NCBI GenBank assembly: GCA_963747345.1
Contig: CAVVFA010000036.1
Coordinates: 290,345 to 354,344 of the forward strand
From: GCA-2746795 sp963747345
GTDB taxonomy: Bacteria > Chloroflexota > Anaerolineae > Promineifilales > Promineifilaceae
DNA: 64,000 nt
Reading direction: 5' to 3'
How positions within the stretch are numbered: the first letter of the stretch is position 1; every line of letters starts with the position of its first letter. Both the position numbers and the translations under genes were made by a program. This document shows, piece by piece, positions 53,280 to 62,435 of the stretch. A model generated the notes under the pieces. That model saw nothing but the letters and a program-made list of their open reading frames with translations, did not search any database and was not told where the DNA came from.

Positions 53280-54467
53280 ATGATTTCAAAACGTACGATT
53301 CTGTTATTAGCAGTTGTGTTGGTACTGGCGTTAACTTTAGCTGCCTGTCAACCGCAAACGGTTGAAGTTGAAGTGACTCGTGTAGTAACTGAAACCGAAC
53401 AGGTTGAAGTTCCCGTGGAAGTAGAAGTTGAGGTACCAGTCGAAGTAACCCGAGTGGTTAAAGAAACTGAAACCGTCGTAGAAGAACTAGCTCCACTAGG
53501 TAGTGAAGAACGCCCCATCAAAGTTCTGTTCGTACCCTCTGTTGAAGTAGAAGCCATCATTTCTGGTGGTGATGTGCTGGCAAATGCACTGAACCAAGCA
53601 ACAGGACTGAACTTTGAAGTCAGCGTGCCGACGAGCTATGCGGCCACCATCGAAGAAATGTGTGCTTCCCCAGACGACACCATTGGCTTCATCCCCGCAC
53701 AAGGGTATGTCCTCGCCAATGATCGCTGTGGTATCACGGTTGGTGGAGCGGCCGTACGCTTTGGTTTGCCCTGGTATGCCGCTCAAATTGTCGTGCCGTT
53801 TGACAGCCCGGCCGAAACACTTGAAGACTTAGCTGGTGGCACTTGGGCTATCCCCGATTATGGTTCTACCTCTGGTTATCTCTACCCCAGTGCTGATTTT
53901 ATGGCGCTTGGTATTGAGCCAGGCGAAATTGTAGAAGCCGGCAGTCATAACAACGCCATGCTGGCCGTATACAATGGTGATGTTGATTTCGCTACAGCAT
54001 TCTTCAGCCCGCCATTGCTGCCTTTCTACGAACGTAATTGGACTTATGGCGCTGATGATCCCGAAATCTGGCGTGACGCAGGTGAACCGCCAATCCGCAA
54101 TGAAGAAGGGCGCACCTTTGTCGCTGGTGGCCCAGATGAGGGTGGTTATCGCATTTTGGATGCCCGTTCCTCGGTTGCCGATACAGCCCCAGACATCTTC
54201 GAGAAAACCCGAATTTTGGCACTAACACCAAAGATTCCGAATGATACGGTTTCCTTTGGCCCAGAGTTCCCCTTGGCGCTCACGCAGGATATTGTTGACG
54301 CTTTAATTGCCTTCACGGCTTCCGAAGAATGTCTGCAATCTATCTGCTCTGAAGATTTCTACAACTGGACCGGTCTGGAAGCAGTTCCCGACAGCTTCTA
54401 TGATCCAGTACGCGCCACGATGGACACCTTAGGCATCACGGAAGAAGAAGTTTTCGGCGACGGCTAA
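53280..54467 (+). CDS. phnD: Phosphonate-type ABC substrate-binding lipoprotein
   Basis: 395 residues from ATG 53280, with a strong AAGGAGG ribosome site; earlier in-frame codons lie in the promoter region. Lipobox TLAAC, then a Val/Glu repeat linker (VEVEVTRVV, VEVPVEVEVEVPVEV) typical of Chloroflexota binding proteins. The folded part is PhnD-like: KVLFVPSVEVEAIISGGD, ISVPTSYAATIEEM-like start, DTIGFIPAQGYVLAND, the GGTWAIPDYGSTSGYLYPS hinge, and GDVDFATAFFSPP. It would capture phosphonate, phosphite or phosphate ester for the PhnC/PhnE importer downstream; the true ligand is unknown. No C-P lyase genes are seen here. Confidence 0.85.
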   Translation: MISKRTILLLAVVLVLALTLAACQPQTVEVEVTRVVTETEQVEVPVEVEVEVPVEVTRVVKETETVVEELAPLGSEERPIKVLFVPSVEVEAIISGGDVLANALNQATGLNFEVSVPTSYAATIEEMCASPDDTIGFIPAQGYVLANDRCGITVGGAAVRFGLPWYAAQIVVPFDSPAETLEDLAGGTWAIPDYGSTSGYLYPSADFMALGIEPGEIVEAGSHNNAMLAVYNGDVDFATAFFSPPLLPFYERNWTYGADDPEIWRDAGEPPIRNEEGRTFVAGGPDEGGYRILDARSSVADTAPDIFEKTRILALTPKIPNDTVSFGPEFPLALTQDIVDALIAFTASEECLQSICSEDFYNWTGLEAVPDSFYDPVRATMDTLGITEEEVFGDG

Positions 54468-54487
54468 TTATTTATTCTCGTTTGTAA

Positions 54488-54527
54488 AAAGAAGCCGGGA
54501 GAACTATGACCCTTCCGGCTTCTTTTT
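54488..54527 (+). terminator. Intrinsic terminator or attenuator after phnD
   Basis: 11-bp stem AAAGAAGCCGG / CCGGCTTCTTT (54488-54498 with 54515-54525) then a T run. Placed between phnD and phnC, it may lower expression of the ATPase and permeases relative to the binding protein. Confidence 0.85.
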
Positions 54528-54549
54528 CATATCCCAAAAGTAACTGTAC

Positions 54550-54610
54550 AGACCCTAAGGGTTTGCCCTCGAGTGATTCAATGCTGCGTTATACAAAACC
54601 CTTAGGGTCT
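54550..54610. repeat. REP-like hairpin AGACCCTAAGGGTTT
   Basis: Perfect 15-bp arms (54550-54564 with 54596-54610) with about 31 bases between. Same arm length, spacing and start (AGACCC..AGGGTTTG) as the two REP hairpins at 31240-31300 and 31371-31431, with different central arm bases. Likely another member of the RAYT-linked repeat family. Confidence 0.8.
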
Positions 54611-54656
54611 CGAGTGAAAAATTAACACCTGTATAGTTTCTCCATGAGGAGTTTTT

Positions 54657-55409
54657 ATGCTCCGTATCAAAAATTTAACCAAAGTATATGACGACGGCAC
54701 CGTCGCTCTGAAAGATGTGAGTTTTGAGGTACCAGATGGCGAGTTTGTGGCTGTCATTGGTCTCAGCGGCTCTGGCAAGAGTACCCTGCTCCGCTGCATT
54801 AACCGTTTGATTGAGCCAACTGAAGGCGAAATCTGGTGGAATGATGTGCAGCTATCCCATGTAACCGGGGAAGAATTGCGCCGCGCACGCCGCAGAATCG
54901 GTATGATTTTCCAGCATTTTAATTTGGTGGATCGTTCGTCTGTTTTGACGAATGTGTTGAGTGGTCGATTGGGTTATGTTAACCCATTAGCCAGCATTTT
55001 TAACCGCTTTCCGGAAGAGGATATGCAACGCGCCTATGCGAGTCTGGCACGGGTGGGCATTGAGGGAAAAGCGGACAATCGAGCCGATGAACTGAGTGGT
55101 GGACAGCGGCAACGGGTGGGGATTGCCCGCGCTCTGATGCAAGAGCCAGAATTGATTCTGGCAGATGAGCCAGTCGCCAGCCTGGATCCGGCGTTGGCAC
55201 ACAGCATTATGCGCCATTTACAGCAGATCAATCAGGAAGATGGCACAACTGTATTGTGCAGTCTACATTTTCTGGATTTGGTGCAGCAATATGGCACACG
55301 CGCCATCGCCTTGAATGATGGGCAGCTCGTTTATGATGGGCTGCCTCAGGATATTGATGATAATCGCTTTGTAGAAATTTATGGGCGAGAAGCAGAACGC
55401 ATCGGCTAG
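54657..55409 (+). CDS. phnC: Phosphonate-type ABC importer ATPase
   Basis: 250 residues with all ABC ATPase motifs: Walker A GLSGSGKST, Q-loop IFQHFNLVDR, signature LSGGQRQRVGIARAL, Walker B LILADEPVASLD, and H-switch CSLHFLDL. IGMIFQHFNLVDRSSVLTNV with GRLGY is characteristic of PhnC. AGGAG lies eight bases before the ATG. It powers import through the two PhnE-type permeases that follow within 11 bases. Confidence 0.95.
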   Translation: MLRIKNLTKVYDDGTVALKDVSFEVPDGEFVAVIGLSGSGKSTLLRCINRLIEPTEGEIWWNDVQLSHVTGEELRRARRRIGMIFQHFNLVDRSSVLTNVLSGRLGYVNPLASIFNRFPEEDMQRAYASLARVGIEGKADNRADELSGGQRQRVGIARALMQEPELILADEPVASLDPALAHSIMRHLQQINQEDGTTVLCSLHFLDLVQQYGTRAIALNDGQLVYDGLPQDIDDNRFVEIYGREAERIG

Positions 55410-55420
55410 GTAGACAGACC

Positions 55421-57284
55421 ATGAAAGAACCGGAAGATGAGGTTCGCAAGAAGCGAAATATTTGGCGAACACTCCTAATTATTGTGGCTGTTGTGCTGGT
55501 TTATGCCTATGCGATGGATGCCACAGAAGTCAATTTAGAAGAGCCGCTCAAGCCTAAACGACAAGAAAATTTAGTATCACTAATTCGAGATTTGGCACGT
55601 CCTGATATTTTTTCGTTCCAAAACGAGACGCGCAGCACCAATATTTCGATACGGATGCCTTGTCCGGTGGAGGTGAAGGGCTCGCAAGTGACCATGGAAG
55701 GGCGGGTATTGGTATTAGCCCCGAATTGCGCCACGACGACGCAGGATACGCTGACGCTGAGTGGTGAGGGTTTTGAGCCAAATACGCAAGGGGCTATTTT
55801 GTGGTATCCCGCTGGCAGTGAGACGACTCGGCGGTTGGCTGAATTGCGTATTGATGAGGCTGGCAATTTTGAAACCAGTTTTACGATGCCCGACATTCGA
55901 GAGACGGAAGAACCGCAGCAAATTGAAGTGGTGGAAATTCTCAACAGTCGTATCACGGGGTTTAGTCCAGCAACGAAGATTACCTTTGACCGCATCATTG
56001 AGACGATTTTGATGGCGCTGATGGCCTCGACGATTGGCACGTTTTTAGCGGTTCCTATTTCGTTTTTGGCGGCACGAAATTTGATGGCGGATGTGAAGTC
56101 GCCACTAGCTGCTATCATGACGGCGTTGATATTAGTTCCCTTTGGGGCGTGGCTGGCACTGAAGGCAACGGGTTGGATTGTGGGTTTGTCTGACTTGGTT
56201 GTGGCGCAGTCGCTTGTGGGGGGGGCGGTGGCCATGGCTGGCCGCTATCGGGTTGGCGTGGTTGGTGATGCGTGTGGGCAAGTCGGCGCTGGTGGAAACG
56301 GATGAAAGTTTGGGCAGACGGGTGCTGAATGTGGTTCGGATCGTGGCGGCAGCGGCGCTGATGTTGTTTGCGGTGGCGATTGTGGCGCAGTTTGGCATTT
56401 TGGTGGGGGCGTGGTTGCGGGATGTGCTCGGCCCATTCTCGTTTATCGGGAATTTTATCAATGTGCTGAGTGGATTTGTGCGTGTTTTGCTGCCGCTGTT
56501 TGTAGCTTTTGTGGGGGCGCTGTTGGCCGCTTCTTATGGTCACCGGTTTGGGCAGGAAATGGTGATGCATACAGAAGAAGGACGGGCAAGATGGATAACG
56601 GCCGTTCTCACCCTCTTAGGTTCCTTCATTCTCGTCTACACCCTGCTGTACGCCCTCAACTGGATTTGTCTGTTAGGCGTATGCCACAACCTGCCAGAAG
56701 ATGTGCCGCTGTTCATCATTTTAGGCACTCCGGCCTTTGTCGTAGGCATAGTTGCGGCGTTACTGTCCCTGCGTAACTCGCCCAAGAAGCAATATGGCAC
56801 GGGAATTATCACCTACACCATCATGAGAGCCATTTTGAACGGGCTGCGCTCCATCGAGCCCGTGATTATGGGCTTTGTACTCGTGGTGTGGGTTGGTTTG
56901 GGGCCGTTTGCGGGCGTCATGGCGCTGATACTCCACTCCATCGCTGATTTGGGCAAGCTGTTCTCTGAGCAGGTCGAAAATATCGCAGAAGGCCCCGTTG
57001 AAGCAATTACGGCAACAGGTGCCAACCGTTTCCAAACCATCGTTTTTGCCGTGATTCCGCAGATTGTGCCACATTACATCGCCTTTGCGTTTTACCGTTG
57101 GGACATCAACGTGCGTATGTCCACGATTATCGGTTTTGTGGGCGGTGGCGGTATCGGCTTTGTGCTGTTCCGCAATACCAACCTGACACAATACCGGCAA
57201 GCGGCGGTGATGGTGATTGCCATTGCGCTTGTGGTGGTGGTGTTGGACTATTTTAGTTCGAGGCTGCGGAGAAGGATTACTTAG
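55421..57284 (+). CDS. phnE: PhnE-type ABC permease 1, frameshift at a G8 run
   Basis: Channel subunit. An N-terminal anchor (IWRTLLIIVAVVLVYAYAM) is followed by an extracytoplasmic beta-rich insert (about residues 70-180: STNISIRMPCPVEV, DTLTLSGEGFEPNTQGAI). Then comes the PhnE core starting RIIETILMALMASTIGTFLA. The frame changes at eight G (56218-56225), a classic slippage site. Reading across it gives SLVGGAVAM to AAIGLAWLVMRVGKSALVETDE and on to the permease end (EAITATGANRFQTIVFAVIPQ, MSTIIGFVGGGGIGFVL). The EAA-like contact loop is EGPVEAITATGANRF. It is otherwise full length, so it is probably a sequence error. Phase variation at the G run is a less likely alternative. Confidence 0.85.
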
Positions 57285-57285
57285 A

Positions 57286-57380
57286 GTGGCAAGGTGGCAA
57301 GGTTGCAAGGTGTTAGCAGATCACGTTAGCTCATCACCCAACCACTTTGCAACCCTGCAACCTGCAACCCTGCAACTTTG
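57286..57380. repeat. TTGCAAAGTTGCA-type intergenic repeat, copy 3
   Basis: Third copy of the family at 31838 and 43826: GTGGCAAGGTGGCAAGGTTG then CCACTTTGCAACCCTGCAAC. It separates the two permease genes, which is unusual inside an operon. Confidence 0.8.
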
Positions 57381-57393
57381 ATTGAGATTTCTT

Positions 57394-58911
57394 ATGAATG
57401 AGAGTTCACCGGCTCGTAAGCCGAAATCATCTAAATTTACCTGGAAAAACATCCTGTTGGTGGTGATGCTGGTCTTGGTGTTTGCCTTTGCAGTAGAAAA
57501 GACACAAATAAATTTGGTGAAGCCACTTGATCAGGGGCGACAGGAAAGTGTGATCCGGGTGCTGCGCCTGTTGGCTGATCCGGATTTGGTAGAAGTAGAA
57601 AACGGCCGGATTGTCGGGCCAAGTGAGTCGCTGTCCATCACGATTGACCACATTGTGGAGACGATTTTGATGGCGCTAATGGCTTCAACGATTGGCACGC
57701 TGTTGGCAATACCCATCTCGTTTGTGGCGGCACGAAATTTGATGGCGCCAGTAACAGCACCGCTGGCAGCGATTATGGCGGCGGTGATCACCTTCCCCAT
57801 CGGCGGCGCTGTGGGCTGGCAGCTTGGCAGCGGGCTGATGCAACTGACAAGGATGGTGGTTGGGCAGCCGATTGTGGGGGTAGTAACGGCCGTTATCCTG
57901 GCCGCCATCGCCTATTCCCTCATCAAATTTGGCCCTCCGTTGGTCTCAACCGAGCCACCTACCACAGGACAGAAGATCATGAGTCTCGTGCGGGTTTTGT
58001 TGGCAATTACGGCCGCATATTTGAGCCTGGGCATTTTGGCGCAACTGGGCAACGGCTTTGGCGAATGGCTCTATGCTAATTTAGGCTTCTTTAGTTTCCT
58101 GGGCGCTTTCTTCACAGTAACGGCCGACACAATACGCCTGGGTTTGCCGTCACTCGCCGCATTTTTGCTGGCGCTGCTGGCGATGTCCTACGGCGCTCGG
58201 TATGGGCAAGAGGCTGTACTCAGTTTAAAGGGAGCATCGGCACGAATTATTACGGGCGTACTGGCGGGGATGGGAACGGCCGTTGTCATTTATACCATCG
58301 GCTCTTTCCTCAATTGGCTCTATCAGTACGAAAAACCCCAAAACTGGACAACAAATCCGGCGCTGATAATTGGCGGAGTGGCGCTGGTAGTGGGACTGGT
58401 GGTGGCTCCAAAACGGCCGTTTGGCATCGGTATGTTGATCTACAACGTGGCGCGGGGCATTCTCAACATCTTGCGCTCCATTGAGCCGTTGATTATGGGT
58501 ATCGTCTTCGTGGTGTGGGTCAGCTTAGGCCCGTTTGCTGGCGTGATGGCGCTGACGCTCCACTCCATTGCGGCGCTGGGCAAGCTGTTCTCCGAGCAAG
58601 TGGAAGGCATTGACGAAGGGCCAATCGAAGCGATTACAGCTACGGGCGCGAATAAATTTCAAGTAATTGTGTTTGGCGTCATCCCGCAGGTTGTGCCGCC
58701 GTTTATCGCCTTCACGCTCTACCGCTGGGACATCAACGTGCGTATGTCTACGATTATCGGTTTTGTGGGCGGCGGTGGTATCGGTTTTGTGCTCAGCCAG
58801 AACATCCAACAACTGCGCTACCGCCAAGCCAGCGTGATGATGCTCTCGATTGCAGTTGTGGTGGCGTCGTTGGATTATGTGAGTTCCAAGATTCGGGCAA
58901 AGATTATTTAG
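57394..58911 (+). CDS. phnE: PhnE-type ABC permease 2
   Basis: 505 residues from ATG 57394. It is a paralogue of the preceding permease: same N-terminal anchor, same core opening (HIVETILMALMASTIGTLLA), same EAA-like loop (EGPIEAITATGANKFQVIVF) and the same end (MSTIIGFVGGGGIGFVLSQN). It lacks most of the extracytoplasmic insert of permease 1. Both are much longer than single PhnE proteins (about 260-280 residues) because an extra hydrophobic block (QKIMSLVRVLLAITAAYLSL and following) lies between the first and last halves. The two probably form a heterodimer. A strong terminator follows. Confidence 0.92.
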   Translation: MNESSPARKPKSSKFTWKNILLVVMLVLVFAFAVEKTQINLVKPLDQGRQESVIRVLRLLADPDLVEVENGRIVGPSESLSITIDHIVETILMALMASTIGTLLAIPISFVAARNLMAPVTAPLAAIMAAVITFPIGGAVGWQLGSGLMQLTRMVVGQPIVGVVTAVILAAIAYSLIKFGPPLVSTEPPTTGQKIMSLVRVLLAITAAYLSLGILAQLGNGFGEWLYANLGFFSFLGAFFTVTADTIRLGLPSLAAFLLALLAMSYGARYGQEAVLSLKGASARIITGVLAGMGTAVVIYTIGSFLNWLYQYEKPQNWTTNPALIIGGVALVVGLVVAPKRPFGIGMLIYNVARGILNILRSIEPLIMGIVFVVWVSLGPFAGVMALTLHSIAALGKLFSEQVEGIDEGPIEAITATGANKFQVIVFGVIPQVVPPFIAFTLYRWDINVRMSTIIGFVGGGGIGFVLSQNIQQLRYRQASVMMLSIAVVVASLDYVSSKIRAKII

Positions 58912-58933
58912 AGAGTAGAGATTAAATTCCATA

Positions 58934-58976
58934 AAAAAGAGGTTGATGCCTTCATTCAAAGCATCAACCTCTTTTT
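58934..58976 (+). terminator. Intrinsic terminator after the phosphonate-type ABC genes
   Basis: 16-bp perfect stem (58934-58949 with 58961-58976; AAGAGGTTGATGC / GCATCAACCTCTT) with 11-base loop and a T run. The A/T ends could also serve the converging - strand gene. Confidence 0.93.
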
Positions 58977-59014
58977 ATTTTGTGGTTTTGAAAGTGGACA
59001 AAACCCACTTACAT

Positions 59015-59326
59015 TTAGTGCGTCTCTTCAACAGGTTCTTCTACGACTTCAACTGGTTCCGCAACGGCCGTTTCCGCTTCAACCGCTACTATTTCTTCAG
59101 AAGCTTGCACAGGAACGGGCAATTCCTCGCCAAACGTCGCCGGCCCAGATGTCTGTTTCGCATCCGCCTCTATAATTTTATCTAAATCTTCTTCACTAAC
59201 CCCGCGCCACCAAGAATAAAAAATGACAAAAAAGATGATAGCCACAATTAGGAACAAAAATAAAAGTAAATAATCCTGTGCACTCGATTGCAGAGCGATG
59301 GATAGCAAAATTGATTGTGCAGTCAC
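59015..59326 (-). CDS. Small single-pass membrane protein with acidic tail
   Basis: 103 residues. One strong transmembrane segment (about residues 18-40, YLLLFLFLIVAIIFFVIFYS) is followed by WWRG and a long acidic, Val/Glu/Pro-rich C-terminal tail. No family recognised. The ATG at 59326 is preceded by GGAGG (on the - strand, AACTGGAGGTTCGTCGTG). One AACGGCCGTT motif lies in the tail, read as Thr-Ala-Val. Confidence 0.65.
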   Translation of the reverse strand: MTAQSILLSIALQSSAQDYLLLFLFLIVAIIFFVIFYSWWRGVSEEDLDKIIEADAKQTSGPATFGEELPVPVQASEEIVAVEAETAVAEPVEVVEEPVEETH

Positions 59327-59402
59327 GACGAACCTCCAGTTAACGCATAAACCTCATTAAGATCAAAAGTCTTCTGGATCATACCATTGACCAGCAGAAT
59401 TT

Positions 59403-60629
59403 TCACCCTGAATTTGAATCTGAACAAGGCTTACCCCACCCGTCCAAAATCCAACACGCCATATCTTGTTCCAACCAGGCTGCCGCATCCACCCAGGTCG
59501 TGCCAATCAGCAAATCCCAATGCAGATGATTACCAGTGGACAAACCCGTTGTACCGACTGCCCCAAGGGGATCTCCTGGGGAAACGGCCGTTCCCGCTTC
59601 CACAAAAATTTCACTCAAATGATAGTAACCCGAATACACACCCAGCCCATGATCAATGATGACAGCCCCGCCGCGCACATACAACGGTTCCGCCACCACC
59701 ACCACGCCGCCAGCCGGAGCCAGCACCGGCGTGCCGCCATAGGCGCTAAAATCAACCCCTTCATGATACCGATTGTAAGGGCCGCCATTGGTAGAACGTC
59801 GGGCGCCAAATGTCGAGCTAATTTCCAAATAATCAGCAATCGGTTCTCTAAAAGAATCTTGCCACAACGGTTCTGGCGACACCTGACTCCAAATTTCACG
59901 CAGACGGGCGCGTTCTTCATCAATCGCCGCCTGATCAATTTCAGCCGCCGTCACCGGTATAGTTGACCTCCTGAAAATCCCAGGTGTTGGGGTCTTCAAT
60001 GCGCCACGGCTGCGTCCACAGCGGCTGACCCGCCACCTGAATGACAAGCTCCGGTTCCCCGCTGCCATAAAACGCCCCCGTGCCCACCAGACCGACCTGA
60101 TAACGGCCGTTCTCCGTCACCACAAACGGCAAATCAGCCAAAACGGCCGTTACCGAAATCGGTAAACTCACGCTCAGCGCGATAGCCCAACGCCTGCCCC
60201 GGATGCGCCACCAGTTGCGACAATTCCAACGACTCAAAGCCCACGGGCAAATCTCGCGGCACAGATTCGCCATCAGGCAAAAAGAGGGGTTGGTAAAAGG
60301 TGGGCTGGTAGGGATGAGACAGCCCGTTTTGCAGGGCAATAGCCCAGGGGGATGTGTTTTGGAGAACGGCCGTTGCCAACAATCCCCCATCTCCCGTGCG
60401 CACCAACCTCCCCATTTGCTCAGCGACCCTCCGGCACGATAATTTCCGTGCCAATCGTCGGCTGGCGCTGCTGGTTCATGTGCGGATTGAGCGCTTGCAC
60501 ATCAGCGCCATAGGCCAGGGCCAACGCTTGCCAGGTATCACCCGGATAAACAAGATGGCTCGATTGCGCTGAAACACGCCCCACCCCGCACAGCACTACC
60601 AAAACAATCAAAATCCAGCGTTTTTTCAT
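59403..60629 (-). CDS. LysM + M23 peptidoglycan peptidase, three frameshifts
   Basis: Reads as one secreted cell-wall enzyme broken by three frame changes (near 60420, 60178 and 59955). Order: signal peptide (MKKRWILIVLVVLCGVGRVSAQ), a LysM peptidoglycan-binding motif (LVYPGDTWQALALAYGADVQALNPHM), a middle region with Ig-like strands (AVLADLPFVVTENGRYQVGL), an acidic helix (IDQAAIDEERARLREIW), and an M23 domain with HEGVD (HxxxD) and GNHLHWDLLIG (HxH). The catalytic residues are intact. M23 enzymes cleave cross-links in peptidoglycan. The amount of damage is the highest of any gene here, so true decay is possible, but each break is a single base. Confidence 0.75.
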
Positions 60630-60960
60630 GCGGGAATCTTACCCAAGCGCACGGGCAATGCCAAACGGCCGTTTTTCCGCAAATATGGCTGGTGATTGGC
60701 AAGCGAGGTGTGGCGCAGCCGCAGGTGCGTGTGGCACGGTCTGGAGAGCAGCCCTTCGGGACTGAGATGCGGCCACAGCAACAGCAGAAGACCACGCCAG
60801 AGCAGGGGTAACGGTGGCAGAGTCAAAATATGGTGGATACAAAAATCCTGTATTTTGGGGCTGCGCTGCTGCTCGTTGCAGCAATGTGAATGTAGCAATA
60901 AATACCAGATTGATAATAAAAACAACGTAAAAACAAAAATATACGGTTTTTCTTGAACAT
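60626..60960 (-). pseudogene. Unrecognised short ORF, frameshifted, overlapping a duplicated segment
   Basis: Starts at ATG 60960 with a good GAGGAATAAATT site just upstream, encoding MFKKNRIF and then, one frame over, a hydrophobic signal-like stretch. The frame ending at 60626 (RKNGRLALPVRLGKIPA) overlaps the next gene's start by four bases (ATGA), which suggests it was a real gene. At least one frameshift is needed to join the parts. Its 3' half includes a 55-base segment also found at 62286-62340. No family recognised. Confidence 0.4.
60686..60740. repeat. 55-bp direct repeat, copy 1
   Basis: Begins TGGCTGGTGATTGGCAAGCG. It matches 62286-62340 with one mismatch, in the same orientation, exactly 1600 bases apart. 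The pair brackets the beta-propeller lipoprotein gene. Confidence 0.9.
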
Positions 60961-60963
60961 AAT

Positions 60964-62233
60964 TTATTCCTCGACACTTGTGGTGGCTGGTAACCAGGAG
61001 TGAACAGTAAAAACTCAGAATTAGAAAGAATTTGTTCCGTCTCTCCAGTTGTTAAATTAAGTACGTATAACCCGTTGAATGCAGGGGTAGGGCTTCCACC
61101 TCGGCTAATGGAAAAAACAAACAGATTGTTATCCGCAAACCAATCCCCACTCTCTGGTGTATAATAATTTGTTGATATAGACGACTCTGAAGGAGGCTCT
61201 TGAAGCGCTGGCAGTTCATATCGTGTTGTTAATACTTTCCCTTCCCAATCAATCACATAAAAATAAGTCATACGGTCGCGTGTGTTATCACACTCCGCAT
61301 ACAGAAATTCAAGCGTTTCGTTGTCCTGCCAATGCATACTATTCGTGCAAGTAGGAGTTTGTTTTTGGAATACCGGTTGTGGAGGATTAGAATCTCCGAT
61401 TTTATGCACGTGTAAAACAGCTTGCTCGTCCAGTGTAGAATTTCCCATCGTGTAAGCTGCCCATTTGTCCCCTTCAGGTGACAGCAAATATCGAGAAACT
61501 GGACGGCTGATAGGCAAAACGGCCGTTTCTACCAAAGTAGGTTCGGCATCGCCGATACAGCTTTTATAAAGAGACACCACAACTTCGCCATTCTCCATTT
61601 CATCATTAAAACCAGCCAAACAGTTCGGATCGTTGCCATAAAAGCTGTAAGGCCAAAACCCTCCTGCATTACCTGGGACTTCAGCAAAACTATCCCCACC
61701 AACATCACCAATCCAAAATCGGAAATGGCCATGATTATCATCTTCCATGTAAGCCACACGTTTACGATCTGGTGATAATTGAATAGTCTCTACTTATCAG
61801 CCATCGTTGCTGCATCCTCCCAAGGATATGAAATGCCCATTTCACTCAAGAGTTGCAACCCGGTGCCATCACTGTAAATAAAATAGTTTTCACTGGGTAG
61901 GGAATCAGGTGATGATGAACAATCAGATAACGTCGTAATACATGGGCTACCCGTAAACAGAATACTCCATACTGGGTCTGGGGTAGGTGTGTTTGTGGGT
62001 AAGGGGGTAGGCATGGCTGTCTCTGTGGGCAGAGGGACAGGTGTAGATGTGGCTGTAGCCGTTTCCACCCTATCCGGCATTGGTTCTTCAGTCGAAGCAG
62101 CCAGGGTTGTGTTTGCAGCCGCCACATCTGCGGTGGGCGAGGCTGGTGTGGTTGTCGGTTGCGCTGCCTGACAGCCAACAATGAAGACAAGGCTCAAAAT
62201 AAGAGAAACAAAAGTTAATTTAGGCATCAGCAT
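60964..62233 (-). CDS. TolB-like beta-propeller lipoprotein, frameshifted
   Basis: Lipobox VFIVGC, a Thr/Pro-rich spacer with several TPTPLPTNTPTPDP-like repeats, then propeller blades (LSPDRKRVAYMED, LSPEGDKWAAYTMG, WQDNETLEFLYAEC, NLFVFSISRGG). The frame changes near 61796 (MADK to VETIQLSPDRKRV). It may change again near 61005 if the native end is the TAA at 60964-60966, just before the next gene's ribosome site; without it the frame runs on into the next gene. Related in design to the lipoprotein at 26682-28049, and also A+T-rich, but this one carries one AACGGCCGTT motif. Probably an extracytoplasmic binding protein; no enzyme motif. Confidence 0.65.
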
Positions 62234-62285
62234 CTCACTCCATATTGGTATCCATTAGCCAGGTTAGATTCCTGGCCGTTTTGGC

Positions 62286-62340
62286 TGGCTGGTGATTGGC
62301 AAGCGAGGTGTGGCGCAGCCGCAGGTGCGTGTGGCTCGGT
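62286..62340. repeat. 55-bp direct repeat, copy 2
   Basis: Second copy of 60686-60740, one mismatch. It lies in the non-coding stretch (62234-62603) between the lipoprotein gene and the IS110 element and is preceded by CTGGCCGTTTTGG, which looks like a decayed palindrome copy. Confidence 0.9.
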
Positions 62341-62435
62341 TCAAAAACCGGCCTATTAGTTATACTATCTGTAAACAAGAAATAAGGGAGAGACAAATCA
62401 ACATCTTTGTTCAAAGAAGTAGCCCATAGGAAACC

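Larger units (their letters stand above)
345..61527. repeat. Highly iterated palindrome AACGGCCGTT (dispersed, ~105 copies)
   Basis: The 8-base core ACGGCCGT occurs about 105 times by hand count between these positions, most often as the full 10-base palindrome AACGGCCGTT. Examples start at 345, 475, 1027, 9543, 11615, 29862, 36599, 45700 and 61518. One copy would be expected by chance in 64 kb at equal base composition. Nearly all copies are inside genes and are read in all three frames, as Thr-Ala-Val, Asn-Gly-Arg, or Arg-Pro-Phe/Leu. Clear intergenic copies are near 37302 and 53187. None is seen in the IS110 transposase (62604-63818) or in the A+T-rich gene at 26682-28049. It resembles in behaviour the HIP1 palindrome of cyanobacteria, but the sequence is different. 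Its function is unknown. Confidence 0.95.

Noticed and set aside
56218..56225. Phase-variable switch at the G8 run in permease 1
   Set aside because: Possible in principle, but many other single-base breaks in the window lie outside homopolymers, so sequence error is the simpler explanation.
60126..60390. Independent genes for each open piece of the LysM-M23 region
   Set aside because: The pieces follow one another in the order of a single secreted peptidase and none but the first has a ribosome site or signal peptide.
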